Positions 47,777-59,063 of a stretch of DNA of 64,000 bases are shown one piece after another. The stretch is taken from the NCBI GenBank assembly GCA_938049225.1, contig CALICM010000033.1, positions 43,448 through 107,447 on the forward strand, in the 5' to 3' direction. Origin of the DNA: an uncultured Paracoccaceae bacterium (GTDB taxonomy: Bacteria > Pseudomonadota > Alphaproteobacteria > Rhodobacterales > Rhodobacteraceae). Under the pieces are notes generated by a model. It saw nothing but the letters and a program-made list of their open reading frames with translations. It was not told the DNA's origin and made no database searches. The first letter of the stretch is position 1; each line of letters opens with the position of its first letter. The translations under genes were made by a program, and so were the position numbers.

Positions 47777-49585
47777 ATGATGACCCTGAATGAAACGGTT
47801 GCCCGCGTTACGGCGGATATTGTCGAACGCTCAGAGAAACCGCGTGCGGCGTATTTGGAGCGGATGGCCCGTGCCCGCGATGAAGGGCCAGCGCGCGCGC
47901 ACTTAAGCTGCGGGAACCAGGCGCATGCCTATGCGGCGATGGGTGCGGATAAGGACGCCCTAGTGCAAGCGAATGCCGGGAACATCGGCATTGTGACCGC
48001 CTATAACGATATGCTGAGCGCGCATCAGCCGTTCGAGACCTATCCTGCCTTGATCAAACAGGCCGCGCGCGCGGCGGGCGGCACAGCCCAGGTGGCCGGT
48101 GGCGTGCCCGCGATGTGCGATGGGGTCACCCAAGGCCGCGACGGAATGGAGTTGAGCCTGTTCTCGCGCGACGTGATCGCAATGGCCGCAGGCGTGGCGC
48201 TGAGCCACAATTGCTTTGACGCGGCGGTCTATTTGGGGGTCTGCGACAAGATCATCCCGGGATTGGTGATCGGCGCCGCCACCTTTGGCCATATACCCAG
48301 CGTATTCCTGCCCGCGGGCCCGATGCCCAGCGGCATGCCAAACGACGAAAAGGCCAAGGTGCGGCAGCAATTCGCGGCCGGAGAGGTCGGGCGCGACGCC
48401 CTGATGCAGGCCGAGATGGCCAGCTATCATGGGCCGGGGACCTGCACCTTCTATGGAACGGCGAACACCAATCAGATGCTGATGGAGTTCATGGGCCTGC
48501 ATCTGCCCGGCGCCAGCTTCGTGAACCCCGGCACCGCGCTGCGCGATGCGTTGACGGTGGAAGGCGCCAAACGCGCACTCGCGATCAGCGACTTGGGGAA
48601 TGAGTACACGCCGGTCTCGGACGTTCTGGACGAGCGGGCTTGGGTCAATGGGATCGTCGGGCTGATGGCAACGGGCGGGTCGACCAATCTGCTGATCCAT
48701 CTGATTGCGATGGCGCGGGCGGCGGGCGTGATCCTCGATTGGCATGATTTCGCGGAATTGTCGGATGCCACGCCACTGATGGCGCGGGTGTATCCCAACG
48801 GTCTGGCCGATGTGAACCATTTCCATGCGGCGGGCGGCCTGGGCTATATGATCGGCGAGTTGCTGGACGCCGGTTTGCTGCACCCCGACACGCAGACTGT
48901 CGTCGGGCAGGGATTGGCGCGCTACACGCAAGAGCCGAAGCTGCGCGACGGCGTTTTGGTTTGGGAGGACGGCGCGGGCGAGACCCTGAACAACAAGATC
49001 CTGCGGCCGGTACGCGATCCCTTCCAACCGACCGGGGGCACCAAGCGGTTGTCGGGGAACCTGGGGACCGGGGTGATGAAGGTTTCGGCTGTGGCCCCTG
49101 AACGGCATGTTATCGAGGCCCCGGTGCGGGTGTTCGAGGGACAAGATGCGGTGAAAGCCGCGTTTCGGGCCGGCGAGTTCACCACCGATACCGTGGTCGT
49201 CGTGCGCTATCAGGGACCCAAAGCCAATGGAATGCCCGAATTGCATTCCCTGACGCCGATCTTGGCGGTGTTGCAAGACCGTGGTCTGAAAGTGGCCTTG
49301 GTGACCGATGGACGGATGTCAGGGGCGAGCGGCAAAGTGCCCTCGGCCATCCATGTCAGCCCCGAGGCGCTGGATGGCGGTCCGCTGGCCAAGCTGGCCG
49401 ATGGTGATGTGGTGCGTGTCGATGCAGCGGCCGGGACGCTGGATGTGTTGGATCCGGGGGTATTGCTGCGCGATATCGTGGCCCCGGATCTGTCGGCCAA
49501 TCGAACAGGCACGGGCCGCGAGATGTTCCAGGCCTTCCGCGATGCGGTCTGCAGCGCCGAGCAGGGCGCCTGCGCTTTGCTATGA
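47777..49585 (+). CDS. edd: Phosphogluconate dehydratase
   Basis: IlvD/Edd family; [70 protein letters not shown]. Confidence 0.95.
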   Translation: MMTLNETVARVTADIVERSEKPRAAYLERMARARDEGPARAHLSCGNQAHAYAAMGADKDALVQANAGNIGIVTAYNDMLSAHQPFETYPALIKQAARAAGGTAQVAGGVPAMCDGVTQGRDGMELSLFSRDVIAMAAGVALSHNCFDAAVYLGVCDKIIPGLVIGAATFGHIPSVFLPAGPMPSGMPNDEKAKVRQQFAAGEVGRDALMQAEMASYHGPGTCTFYGTANTNQMLMEFMGLHLPGASFVNPGTALRDALTVEGAKRALAISDLGNEYTPVSDVLDERAWVNGIVGLMATGGSTNLLIHLIAMARAAGVILDWHDFAELSDATPLMARVYPNGLADVNHFHAAGGLGYMIGELLDAGLLHPDTQTVVGQGLARYTQEPKLRDGVLVWEDGAGETLNNKILRPVRDPFQPTGGTKRLSGNLGTGVMKVSAVAPERHVIEAPVRVFEGQDAVKAAFRAGEFTTDTVVVVRYQGPKANGMPELHSLTPILAVLQDRGLKVALVTDGRMSGASGKVPSAIHVSPEALDGGPLAKLADGDVVRVDAAAGTLDVLDPGVLLRDIVAPDLSANRTGTGREMFQAFRDAVCSAEQGACALL

Positions 49586-50100
49586 TCGATTGGGTGAACG
49601 ATATCGCCACGCTAGAGGCGCTCTATGGCACGCCGGGCGAGGCGTCTATGGTCAAGGTCGCGGATCGGTTGACGCCCGAATACCAAACGTGGATCGAGGC
49701 CTCGTCCTTTTGTGCTTTGGCGACGATTGGGCCAGAGGGGCTGGATTGCTCGCCCCGTGGCGACGACGGACCGGTGGTGACTGCGCTGGACGAACATACC
49801 CTGGCGATGCCAGGCCGGCGGGGGAACAACCGGATCGACAGTCTGCGCAATATCCTTGGCGATCCGCGCGTCTCGCTGATGTTCCTGGTGCCCGGCTCGG
49901 GGACGGTCACCCAGATCGCCGAGATCTATTTCCAATGTGCCCGCGCGGTGATCCGTGGCAAGCTGTGGGACGGTGGCATTGCCGACGCCGCCGACCTGCC
50001 GACGCCCGGCGCGATCCTTGAGGCGATGACCCAGGCGCGGATCGGCGGGCAAAGCTATGACGCCGAGTGGCCGGAACGCGCGGCGCGCACGATGTGGTAA
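49582..50100 (+). CDS. Pyridoxamine 5'-phosphate oxidase (PPOX) family FMN-binding protein
   Basis: Split-barrel FMN pattern ([63 protein letters not shown]); 4-nt overlap with edd. Confidence 0.85.
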   Translation: MIDWVNDIATLEALYGTPGEASMVKVADRLTPEYQTWIEASSFCALATIGPEGLDCSPRGDDGPVVTALDEHTLAMPGRRGNNRIDSLRNILGDPRVSLMFLVPGSGTVTQIAEIYFQCARAVIRGKLWDGGIADAADLPTPGAILEAMTQARIGGQSYDAEWPERAARTMW

Positions 50101-50130
50101 ACGGCCTTTGGGCCCAAGACGGACAGGACT

Positions 50131-50793
50131 TTGACCATGGCTATGAGTGCTCAAGATGCCACCCAGATCACCCTCGGGATTGCGGCGCTCGCGCCGATCA
50201 TCCCAGTGCTGGTGATCAAGGACCCGGCCCACGCCCGCCCCTTGGCCGAGGCGCTGGTCGCGGGTGGCCTGCCCGCGCTTGAGGTCACGCTGCGCACGCC
50301 CGACGCACTTGAGGCGATCAAGGCAATGGCCGAGGTGCCGGGGGGGCAGGTTGGCGCGGGCACGCTGCTGACGCCCGAGGATGCGCGCAATGCTAAGGCG
50401 GCAGGGGCGACATTTGGGGTCTCGCCCGGGGCGACGGATGCCTTGGTTGCCGCCTGCGAGGCGCATGAATTGCCGCTGATCGCGGGTGCTGCAACCGCGT
50501 CCGAGGCGATGGCGATGTTGGAGCGCGGCTACCGGTTCCTGAAATTCTTCCCCGCCGAAACCTCGGGCGGCGCCCCTGCGATCAAAGCGTTGGGCGGCCC
50601 GCTGCCGCAGATCAGCTTTTGCCCGACCGGGGGCGTCTCGCCTAGCAACGTCGCCGACTATCTGGGCCTGAGCAATGTGGTCTGCGCGGGCGGCTCGTGG
50701 GTCGCGCCAGCGGATCTGATGACCCAGGGGCACTGGGACGAAATCGAAGCACTGGCCCGTGACGCCGCCGCCTTGCCGAGAGCGCAGGCATGA
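50131..50793 (+). CDS. eda: 2-dehydro-3-deoxy-phosphogluconate (KDPG) aldolase
   Basis: [66 protein letters not shown]. Confidence 0.95.
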   Translation: MTMAMSAQDATQITLGIAALAPIIPVLVIKDPAHARPLAEALVAGGLPALEVTLRTPDALEAIKAMAEVPGGQVGAGTLLTPEDARNAKAAGATFGVSPGATDALVAACEAHELPLIAGAATASEAMAMLERGYRFLKFFPAETSGGAPAIKALGGPLPQISFCPTGGVSPSNVADYLGLSNVVCAGGSWVAPADLMTQGHWDEIEALARDAAALPRAQA

Positions 50794-52346
50794 TGGACGC
50801 CCTGCGCAGCCACCGCGCCGCGACGGCCGAGACGCGGATCAAGGCGCTCTTTGCGCAGGACCCCAAGCGGTTCGAGGGGTTCTCGGCGCGACTGGACGAT
50901 ATGGTTTTGGATTACTCCAAGACCGCGCTGGACCGAAAAGCACTGGCCCTGCTGCTGGACTTGGCCGAGGCACGGGGTGTTGCCGCCCAGCGCGATGCGA
51001 TGTTCGTGGGCGAACGGATCAACACGACCGAGGATCGCGCGGTCCTGCATACCGCCCTGCGGAACCGATCCGACAGGCCCGTTATGGTCGATGGCCAAGA
51101 TGTGATGCCCGGTGTGCGGGACACGTTGGCACGTATGACGGATTTAGCTGATGGGGTGCGGTCGGGGGCGATTACGGCGCCCTCGGGGGGACAGTTCACG
51201 GATGTGGTGAACATCGGCATCGGCGGCTCGGACCTGGGACCGGTGATGGCGGCCTTGGCCCTGGCGCCTTGGCACAATGGGCCGCGCACGCATTTTGTCT
51301 CGAACGTCGACGGGGCGCATATTCATGATGTTTTGAAGGGGTTGGACCCGGCGACGACGCTGGTAATCGTCGCCTCGAAAACCTTCACGACCATCGAGAC
51401 GATGACCAATGCCGCCACGGCGCGGGACTGGCTGGCCGCTGCCGTCAATCAGCCGGGTGGGCATTTCGCGGCACTGTCCTCGGCGGTCGATAAAACGGCG
51501 GAGTTTGGCATCGACCCCGCGCAGGTCTTTGGGTTCGAGGATTGGGTCGGCGGGCGCTATTCGGTCTGGGGCCCCATCGGGCTGAGCGTGATGCTGGCCG
51601 TGGGCCCCCAGGTCTTCGGGCGGTTCCTGGATGGCGGATACCAAATGGACCGGCATTTCCAAACCGCGCCGCTGGCTCAGAACTTGCCGGTTCTGCTGGG
51701 TCTGATCGGCATCTGGCACAACAATATCTGCGGCCACCCCACACGTGCGGTGCTGCCTTATGACCAGCGGCTGTTGCGGCTACCGGCCTATCTGCAACAG
51801 CTGGATATGGAGAGTAATGGCAAGCGGGTCGCCAAAACAGGCGAGCAGCTCACGGAGAACTCCGGCCCCGTGGTGTGGGGCGAGCCTGGCACCAATGGTC
51901 AGCACGCGTTTTATCAGTTGATCCACCAGGGCACTGCGGTAGTCCCTTGCGAGTTTTTGGTGGCGGCCCGGGGGCACGAGCCAAACCTGGCGCATCAGCA
52001 CGATCTGCTGGTTGCGAACTGTCTGGCGCAGTCCGAGGCTTTGATGCTGGGCCGTCCCCAGGCGGATACGCCGCATCGGGTATTCCCGGGCAACCGCCCG
52101 TCGACCACGTTGATGTACCGCCAACTGACGCCGGAAACCTTTGGCCGCATCGTGGCCTTGTACGAGCATCGAGTGTTTGTCGAGGGTGCGATCTGGGGTA
52201 TCAACTCCTTTGATCAATGGGGGGTCGAACTGGGCAAGGAACTGGCCACACAGATGCTGCCCCTGGTCCAGGGCAGCGGCGACGCGACGGGCAAGGATGG
52301 CTCGACCGCTGGGCTGTTGGGCGCGCTTTCCGCGCTGAGGGGCTGA
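50790..52346 (+). CDS. pgi: Glucose-6-phosphate isomerase
   Basis: [46 protein letters not shown]; 4-nt overlap with eda. Confidence 0.97.
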   Translation: MMDALRSHRAATAETRIKALFAQDPKRFEGFSARLDDMVLDYSKTALDRKALALLLDLAEARGVAAQRDAMFVGERINTTEDRAVLHTALRNRSDRPVMVDGQDVMPGVRDTLARMTDLADGVRSGAITAPSGGQFTDVVNIGIGGSDLGPVMAALALAPWHNGPRTHFVSNVDGAHIHDVLKGLDPATTLVIVASKTFTTIETMTNAATARDWLAAAVNQPGGHFAALSSAVDKTAEFGIDPAQVFGFEDWVGGRYSVWGPIGLSVMLAVGPQVFGRFLDGGYQMDRHFQTAPLAQNLPVLLGLIGIWHNNICGHPTRAVLPYDQRLLRLPAYLQQLDMESNGKRVAKTGEQLTENSGPVVWGEPGTNGQHAFYQLIHQGTAVVPCEFLVAARGHEPNLAHQHDLLVANCLAQSEALMLGRPQADTPHRVFPGNRPSTTLMYRQLTPETFGRIVALYEHRVFVEGAIWGINSFDQWGVELGKELATQMLPLVQGSGDATGKDGSTAGLLGALSALRG

Positions 52347-52348
52347 GC

Positions 52349-53566
52349 ATGCTGCCGCTGGCGGATCGGATGTCGCGCGTTCAGGCCTCGGCCACTGCGG
52401 CGGCTATGGCGCGGGCGGCGGCGGCCAAGGCGGCAGGGCGGGACGTGATCTCGCTGACCACGGGCGAGCCGGATTTCGACACGCCCGCGCATATCCAAGA
52501 AGCCGCGATTGTGGCGATGCGGGCGGGGCAAACGCGCTACACGGCGGTGGATGGCACGCCCGAACTGAAACAAGCGATTGTCGGCAAGTTCGCGCACGAG
52601 AATGGGCTGACGTTCACGTCAGAGCAGATCACCGTCTCGACCGGCGCGAAACAAGTGATCTTTAATGCAATCCTGGCCACAATCGGCGCGGGTGACGAGG
52701 TGATCGTGCCCACGCCTGCCTGGGTCAGCTATCCTGATATCGTCAAGCTGGCGGGGGGCACGCCGGTGCTTTTGCCGATCCGCGCCGAGGCAGGGTTCAA
52801 GCCTGATGCGGCGGCAATCGCGGCGGCGATTACACCGCGAACGCGGGCCTTGATGCTGAACTCGCCCAGCAATCCGACGGGGGCCGTGATCTCGGCCGCT
52901 GACTATCGGGCGATTGGCGAAGTGCTGGCGGGCCGCCCCGACATTCTGGTTATCTGCGATGACATCTACGAGCATATCGTGTTCGACGGCGCGGAATTCG
53001 CCACCCTGGCCGCCGTGTGCCCTGAGCTGCAGGGACAGGTTCTGACGGTCAACGGGGTGTCCAAAGCCTTTGCGATGACCGGCTGGCGCCTGGGCTATGG
53101 TGCGGGGCCCGCGCATTTGATCACAGCGATGCGGGTGTTGCAGTCGCAATCCACCACCAACCCCTCGTCGATCAGCCAAGCCGCAGCGGTAGCGGCCCTG
53201 AACGGTGGGCTGCAAACGGTTGAGGAACAGCGCCAAGCCTTTGCCCGCCGCCGAACGCGGCTGTTGGGTCAACTGGGACAGTTGCCGGGGCTGAGCGTGG
53301 TGCCACCGGACGGCGCGTTTTACCTCTTTATCGGCATTGCGGATTGGCTGGGGGCCGCCCGGCGGGATGGGCGGATCCTTGAAACCGAAGCCGATTTCGT
53401 CGATGCCCTGTTAGAGGAACAGGATCTGGCGGTGGTCGGGGGTGCGGGATTCGGTGCCTCGCCCTATATCCGGCTTAGCTTCGCGGCCTCGGACACTGAG
53501 CTGGACCGGGCAGTGACCCGACTGGCAGCGTTCTTGGAAAGCCTAAGCAGGCCTGGCCCGCTCTAA
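52349..53566 (+). CDS. Class I/II pyridoxal-phosphate aminotransferase (aspartate aminotransferase-like)
   Basis: Start MLPLADRMSRVQASATAAAMARAAA at 52349; LNSPSNPTGAV, VNGVSKAFAMTGWRLGY. Confidence 0.92.
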   Translation: MLPLADRMSRVQASATAAAMARAAAAKAAGRDVISLTTGEPDFDTPAHIQEAAIVAMRAGQTRYTAVDGTPELKQAIVGKFAHENGLTFTSEQITVSTGAKQVIFNAILATIGAGDEVIVPTPAWVSYPDIVKLAGGTPVLLPIRAEAGFKPDAAAIAAAITPRTRALMLNSPSNPTGAVISAADYRAIGEVLAGRPDILVICDDIYEHIVFDGAEFATLAAVCPELQGQVLTVNGVSKAFAMTGWRLGYGAGPAHLITAMRVLQSQSTTNPSSISQAAAVAALNGGLQTVEEQRQAFARRRTRLLGQLGQLPGLSVVPPDGAFYLFIGIADWLGAARRDGRILETEADFVDALLEEQDLAVVGGAGFGASPYIRLSFAASDTELDRAVTRLAAFLESLSRPGPL

Positions 53567-56209
53567 CGCCTGGATCAGGGCTGTCGCGTTCGCGTCCCAA
53601 CGGTTGTCGATCCCGCCCAAGCCTTTGCGCACTTTCGAGAGGGCCGTGGGATCGGCGGTTAAGCGGCGCAGCAGGTCCGCCATTTGCAGGACGACATCAT
53701 GGCCGCGGATCAGGAAACCATTCGTGCCGTCCTCGATCGCCTCGGAAACCGCGCCGACATCGGTGGCGATGGGCACGACACCCACACGCTGGGCCTCCAT
53801 TATGGTCAGCGGCAACCCCTCGTCGCGCGAGGGCATCAGCAGGACGTCCAGGCGCGCGAAAGCTTCCGTCAACTCGGCAACTTCATAAGCCGCCGGATAC
53901 CGGGTGATGCTGTCGGGGATCGTCAGGCCGCTGTCACCCAGAACAGCACTGCCGGTGATCGAAAAATCGATCGGCAAGTCGCGGCAAGCCTGCACAATCT
54001 CGACATAGCGGTCCGCCCCCTTTTGCGCATCCAGACGACCCAAGAACCCGACCCGCAGAGGGGTGTCGGGGCTGCGGCCCTGGCGCTCGGTAACAGCCTG
54101 CGCGATCTGATCTGCATCCGTTGGAAAGCCGGGGCCATTGGGCAACGGCAGCAGCTTTGCACTGGGCACACCATTGGCATGGATCCAGCTTGCCAGCCGC
54201 TGAGAGCATGTCAGGATCAAATCCAACCCGCCCTCGTAACCGACCGCCAGATAGGGCGTGCCGTACATTCGACCGTATCCGTCGGTTTCCAACAAATGCT
54301 CCCACGAGGCGACCTGGACACCTTTTCCCCGTAAGGCCGAAAGGCCATGAAACAGCGCCGCCGAGCCGGTGGTGACGACGGCGTCCATCCCCAAAAGCGG
54401 TGCGATCATATTTTGCATCAAATCGGATGAAAGTGCGGGCGCCGTATTGGTGCCCAGATACTGCGGCCCGCGCCAGTTGCGCAGGTCGCGGTCGCACAGC
54501 TGATGCACCGTCTCGAAGGGCTCGGTCAGCCAGTCGGCGGCGGCCATCCCGCTGTTGCCATAGACAAACAGATGACAGGTCACGCCCTGCGCCCGAAGCG
54601 CCGCAGCAAGGGCAACAATGCATTTCTCGACCCCGCCAAAGTGAAAGATCGGCGTCACAAAGCCGATCTGCAGCGTCTTGCCCGCGCGGCGCAGCGGATA
54701 AGAGGCACCGCCCAGGCTGAAGGTCGAGACAATCTGTGCGATATCCTTGACGCTGGCCATCTTAGGCGCCTCGCGCCAGGGCGTCAGCTTCGAAAGAAAG
54801 ACACTGTTGGCGGGATCCTGGATCAAAGATGTACCAAAGTTCTTGAGCGCCTCGGCAGGTGGCTGCCCCTGTTGCTGGGGCGCCAAATCTTCCAGGGCGA
54901 CGCGCACCTCGGCCACTTTGCCGCGATAGGTCAGGCGCGTCACCTCGGCGGCTGTTCTTTTGGGCTTGCCGGTGGCCAAGGCCGCAAACCGCTGAAGCCG
55001 GTCGAGGCGCACCATCAGGACATCAGCCTGTGCCAATATCGCCGCCTGACGTGCGCGATCCTGACGATGCAGTCGTTTTTCCACGGCCAGCTCGCGCCGC
55101 TCTTCTGGGCTGCTGCGTTTTTTGATCGGCGACAGGGTCAGCGGCGCGATCGACGTGATCTGACGCTCGCCGTTGGGGTTCTGGATCAAGCGCAGCGCCG
55201 AGACATCCGCGGTCCGAAGCGCTGTCTGCAAATGCCACAAGGCCGAGGCCGCAAGCTTGCGGTCCGCCAGATGGTCCAGCACCCGTGGACGGGTGAACAC
55301 CCAATACTGCGGCAACCAGACCTGCCAGGGGCGGGCGTTGGCGGCCCATATCATAGATCTTAAGGCGTCAGCGCTGCTGGGCACGCGATCCCTAGGGTCC
55401 GTGCACAGCCAAGGATCCGCACCCTCGCCCGTTTCAAACACCGCGAAACGCGGTGAGAGGTCAGCAGCGGCTTGGGCAACATGGTCGTGCGCGTAAAGCC
55501 ATCGATGCTTTTTTTGGATTTGGTCCCGCAGGATCACGTCTTGCCCGTGCGAGCCCGACAGCATGCTTTCAGGCCGCTTGCGATAGCGAAAGAACGAAGG
55601 CTTAACCGGCGCGCCGCGAAACCCCTTTGCAGAGGCACTCAGCCAAAAATCCCAATCCTCGTAGCCTGCACGCATGGCCTCGTCGAACCAAACGCCCGCG
55701 TCAAAGATGCGGCGGCGGATCAGACTGCCGGCCTCGCACTGGTTCGACGCGGCCAGAAGGGGCAACGCGAAGGGCCCACCATTGTGGGCCGCGCTGTTGA
55801 GACCGAACATGTCGAAGTTGGGATAGAACCAATCAGCCCGGGGGTCGGTCTGCAAAAGATCGGCAAAGACGTGCAGGCTGTGCAGATCCAACAGGTTGTC
55901 GGCATCCAGCGGAAACACCGCCTGGATCGAAGGATAGGTGTCGAGGGCAAAACGGATGCCCAGATTGCGCGCAGCGGACAGCCCCTGGTTAGATTGGTGC
56001 AGGTGGTGAAAATGCCCGGGTGCGCGGTGCGCCCAACCTTGTAGCGCCAGGCGCGTCTCGGCGTTTGGGCACCCGTCATCGACGGCGATCACCACCGTTT
56101 GCAAAGGCCCTTCAAGGGCCAGGGCGGCGGCAATCGCCTCGTCCGCCAAAGCGCTATGGCGGTAAATCGGGATAACAATCGCGATGTCTGGCGTAGCCGC
56201 AGTCGCCAT
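53543..56209 (-). CDS. Bifunctional glycosyltransferase, GT2 N-terminal and GT4 C-terminal domains
   Basis: Probable start MATAATPDIAIVIPIYRHSALADEAIAAAL at 56209; GT2 (VIAVDDGCPNAET, FPLDADN); GT4 (VGFLGRLDAQKGADRYVEIV ... LLMPSRDEGLPLTIMEAQRVGVVPIATDVGAVSEAIEDGTNGFLI). Confidence 0.85.
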   Translation of the reverse strand: MATAATPDIAIVIPIYRHSALADEAIAAALALEGPLQTVVIAVDDGCPNAETRLALQGWAHRAPGHFHHLHQSNQGLSAARNLGIRFALDTYPSIQAVFPLDADNLLDLHSLHVFADLLQTDPRADWFYPNFDMFGLNSAAHNGGPFALPLLAASNQCEAGSLIRRRIFDAGVWFDEAMRAGYEDWDFWLSASAKGFRGAPVKPSFFRYRKRPESMLSGSHGQDVILRDQIQKKHRWLYAHDHVAQAAADLSPRFAVFETGEGADPWLCTDPRDRVPSSADALRSMIWAANARPWQVWLPQYWVFTRPRVLDHLADRKLAASALWHLQTALRTADVSALRLIQNPNGERQITSIAPLTLSPIKKRSSPEERRELAVEKRLHRQDRARQAAILAQADVLMVRLDRLQRFAALATGKPKRTAAEVTRLTYRGKVAEVRVALEDLAPQQQGQPPAEALKNFGTSLIQDPANSVFLSKLTPWREAPKMASVKDIAQIVSTFSLGGASYPLRRAGKTLQIGFVTPIFHFGGVEKCIVALAAALRAQGVTCHLFVYGNSGMAAADWLTEPFETVHQLCDRDLRNWRGPQYLGTNTAPALSSDLMQNMIAPLLGMDAVVTTGSAALFHGLSALRGKGVQVASWEHLLETDGYGRMYGTPYLAVGYEGGLDLILTCSQRLASWIHANGVPSAKLLPLPNGPGFPTDADQIAQAVTERQGRSPDTPLRVGFLGRLDAQKGADRYVEIVQACRDLPIDFSITGSAVLGDSGLTIPDSITRYPAAYEVAELTEAFARLDVLLMPSRDEGLPLTIMEAQRVGVVPIATDVGAVSEAIEDGTNGFLIRGHDVVLQMADLLRRLTADPTALSKVRKGLGGIDNRWDANATALIQALERARPA

Positions 56210-56211
56210 GG

Positions 56212-57630
56212 TCAGCCCTGCGCCTCGCTGGCCCGTGTGGTCAGACGAAACCCGCAAAACAATGCATCGGCTTCGCGATTGACCGGCATGTTGGGCATGG
56301 CGGTGGCCAGTAGCAGATCTATCGGACCCGAGAGGGGCGTTGCCAACCCGCACCAGGCCTCGCCCCATTCGGCGGGTAGCAATTGCATCCAATCGCCCAA
56401 GTGCGGCAATGCCTCCTCGACCGAAGCAACGGTGCCCGAGGGTACCGCGCCAATCGCGAAGGAAATTGGTAGGGTTTTGTCGCGGAACACCCGAATGATC
56501 GCCTCAATTTGGACCAGCGCGTCGACCGTCAGTCCTGGGACCAGGGCCACCACAGGGCGATGGATCGATGGGTGGACAAAAACCGCATTCTCCTTCTCCC
56601 AAAACTCAACCCTTGTGAAATCCGGATAGCGTTTCAAGGCCTTCTTCACCGGATTGCGGGAATAGGGCAGCGCCTTGGGCGGGGACAAATCACCTGGTAG
56701 AACCAGCCGAGTATGTCCGTCAGCAGGCAAGGCGCGGCGTGGGTCATGCAATGGCGGTCCGGGCTGGCGCGGAAGGGTTTGGTAGATGTTCAGCGCCAAT
56801 GGGGCGGACCCCGGCACACCCCCGGCGGTCACGTTGACATCGACAAAAGGGCTGTCGGGCGCCAGAGAGAGTTGGGGCGCCTCGGCCCCCTGCCACCAAA
56901 GTTTCAGGACGGCATCCTCGGGAAAGCCACCAGGGGCGCGCGGCAGGATCAAGCGAGTCCAGCCGCTTTCACTGGCACGTATGTCTTGGCTGGCGGCCGT
57001 GCCTTCGAAGTCTGGTCCGCTTGGCCGCGCCAGCAGGAAGTGGATGGCGCCCGCGCAAGGTGCCGAGGTCGCTAGATGGACATCCACAGCGATAAAGCCG
57101 CGCGCTGGTACGGGCAGCGGCTGGATCAGCGGGGTATCCGGCCCAGGCAGGTCCAGCGTGCGTGCCGTGGCAGGCCATTCGCGGACCCGAGTAAATTTGG
57201 GCGCCATGGCGTCCCAGACCCAGCTTTCCAACTCGGCATGATCCGTTTGCATCTGCATGTGGCTGCGGCGTAACTCAGCTAGGGCAGCACGGTCCGCCGC
57301 GCCTTGCTGCCGCGTGGCCACATCACGGTCTGCCAGAAAGTCCAGCGCGGCGGCCAGCAGAGCTTCGCGGCTGGCATCCACGGAAAGAGTTTTGCGGGGA
57401 AGCTGCGCGGCTTGCGCCAGGTCCGCGAGGGCTGCATCCGCCAGGAATGCCGCCTCGGCCTCTGGACTGAGGCATAGGCCCAGCACGATCATATCTTGGA
57501 TCACTGGACGGTCGCCAAAAGCCCCAATTCTGTCCCGCCACGCACCAAACCGCATAACAGTCAGCGAGGGATGCGCAAATTCAGCGGCGATGTCGTCCGA
57601 GATGACAAGAAGTGGGGCAGTGGTGGTCAT
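56212..57630 (-). CDS. Hypothetical protein encoded with the glycosyltransferase (possibly a DUF6212-like family)
   Basis: 472 aa intact ORF, 2-nt spacing to the GT gene; family assignment from memory only. Confidence 0.6.
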   Translation of the reverse strand: MTTTAPLLVISDDIAAEFAHPSLTVMRFGAWRDRIGAFGDRPVIQDMIVLGLCLSPEAEAAFLADAALADLAQAAQLPRKTLSVDASREALLAAALDFLADRDVATRQQGAADRAALAELRRSHMQMQTDHAELESWVWDAMAPKFTRVREWPATARTLDLPGPDTPLIQPLPVPARGFIAVDVHLATSAPCAGAIHFLLARPSGPDFEGTAASQDIRASESGWTRLILPRAPGGFPEDAVLKLWWQGAEAPQLSLAPDSPFVDVNVTAGGVPGSAPLALNIYQTLPRQPGPPLHDPRRALPADGHTRLVLPGDLSPPKALPYSRNPVKKALKRYPDFTRVEFWEKENAVFVHPSIHRPVVALVPGLTVDALVQIEAIIRVFRDKTLPISFAIGAVPSGTVASVEEALPHLGDWMQLLPAEWGEAWCGLATPLSGPIDLLLATAMPNMPVNREADALFCGFRLTTRASEAQG

Positions 57631-57719
57631 ATAGGTCCTGTACCTTGGAAAGCGCGGCCGTATGGTCCGTGGGGTTTAACAGGTCCGATTGCGGCGGGCC
57701 AGAGCGGCCGTGCAACGGG

Positions 57720-59063
57720 TCATCCGGCCAAACGTTGGGCACAGTTACGGGCGGTTCGCGCGATCTGGGCGGCGTCGACTTGGGTCATTTGGCCGTCTTG
57801 AACGACCAAACGCCCCTCGACCAGCAGGTCGCGCACGGGCAGGGGGCCGCACAGAACCAGCGCCGCGACCGGGTCCCAGGCACCTGCCGTCTGCAGGCTT
57901 TGCATGTCCCAAATCGCCAGGTCCGCGCGGAAACCAGGCGCAATCGTGCCGCAGTCGTCGCGCCCCAGGACTTGGGCGCCGCCCCGGGTGGCCAGACGCA
58001 AAACCTGACGCGCGGTGATGGCATCGGCGCCTTGCGCGACACGCTGCAAAAGCAGCGCCTGGCGCGCTTCGGCCAGCAGATGCCCGCTGTCGTTCGAGGC
58101 CGAGCCATCAACACCCAGACCAACGGGCACCCCCGCCTGGATCATTTGCGTGATCGGCGCGATACCCGACCCTAGACGGCAGTTCGAACAGGGGCAGTGG
58201 GCAATACCCGTGCTGGTGGCGGCAAATAGATCGATCTCGGCTGTCTCAAGCTTGACGCAATGGGCGTGCCAGACGTCCGCGCCGACCCAACCCAAGCTCT
58301 CGGCGTAAGCGCCCGGGCGGCAGCCAAACTGCGCCTCGCTATAGACGATATCCTCGGTGTTTTCGGCCAGATGGGTGTGCAACCGCACACCTTTGTCCCG
58401 CGCCAGCACGGCCGTATCGCGCATCAGACCCTGGCTGACCGAAAACGGCGAGCAGGGCGCCAGGCCGATGCGCAGCATCGCGCCGGGGTTGGTGTCGTGA
58501 AAAGCATCGATCAAACGTTCGCAGTCGCGCAGGATTGCGGGTTCCGCCTCAACCAGCGCATCCGGGGGCAAACCCCCATCGCTTTCCCCTATACTCATCG
58601 AACCGCGCGTCGGATGAAAGCGCAGGCCGATATCGGCGGCGGCTTCGATACTGTCATCCAGCCGGGCACCGTTTGGGAACAGATAGAGATGATCCGAAGT
58701 TTGGCTGCATCCGCTGAGCGCCAGCTCGGTCAACGCAAGCTGCGTCGCGGCGCGGATACCCGCGGGCGTCATTCGCGCCCAGATCGGGTAAAGCGTCTTT
58801 AGCCAGCCAAACAGCAGTGCATCCTGCCCACCGGGCACCACGCGCGTCAGGGATTGGAACATATGGTGGTGTGTGTTTACCAAACCGGGCGTCACGACGC
58901 AGCCGGTCGCGTCGAGGGTTTGCGTGGCGCCTGGATCAGTGGGGTTAATCGCTTTGATCACGCCCCCTTCGATCAGGATGCTGGCATCGGCCAATTCTGT
59001 CCCCGCGTCATCCATCGTGGCGACGACCTGGGCATTGCGGATCAGAAGGCGCTGGCGGGTCAT
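57720..59063 (-). CDS. Amidohydrolase, 8-oxoguanine deaminase-like
   Basis: VTPGLVNTHHHMFQSLTR, HTHLAENTEDI, GLGVDGSASNDSGHLLAEARQALLLQR; AtzB/TrzN/8-oxoG deaminase group. Confidence 0.82.
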   Translation of the reverse strand: MTRQRLLIRNAQVVATMDDAGTELADASILIEGGVIKAINPTDPGATQTLDATGCVVTPGLVNTHHHMFQSLTRVVPGGQDALLFGWLKTLYPIWARMTPAGIRAATQLALTELALSGCSQTSDHLYLFPNGARLDDSIEAAADIGLRFHPTRGSMSIGESDGGLPPDALVEAEPAILRDCERLIDAFHDTNPGAMLRIGLAPCSPFSVSQGLMRDTAVLARDKGVRLHTHLAENTEDIVYSEAQFGCRPGAYAESLGWVGADVWHAHCVKLETAEIDLFAATSTGIAHCPCSNCRLGSGIAPITQMIQAGVPVGLGVDGSASNDSGHLLAEARQALLLQRVAQGADAITARQVLRLATRGGAQVLGRDDCGTIAPGFRADLAIWDMQSLQTAGAWDPVAALVLCGPLPVRDLLVEGRLVVQDGQMTQVDAAQIARTARNCAQRLAG

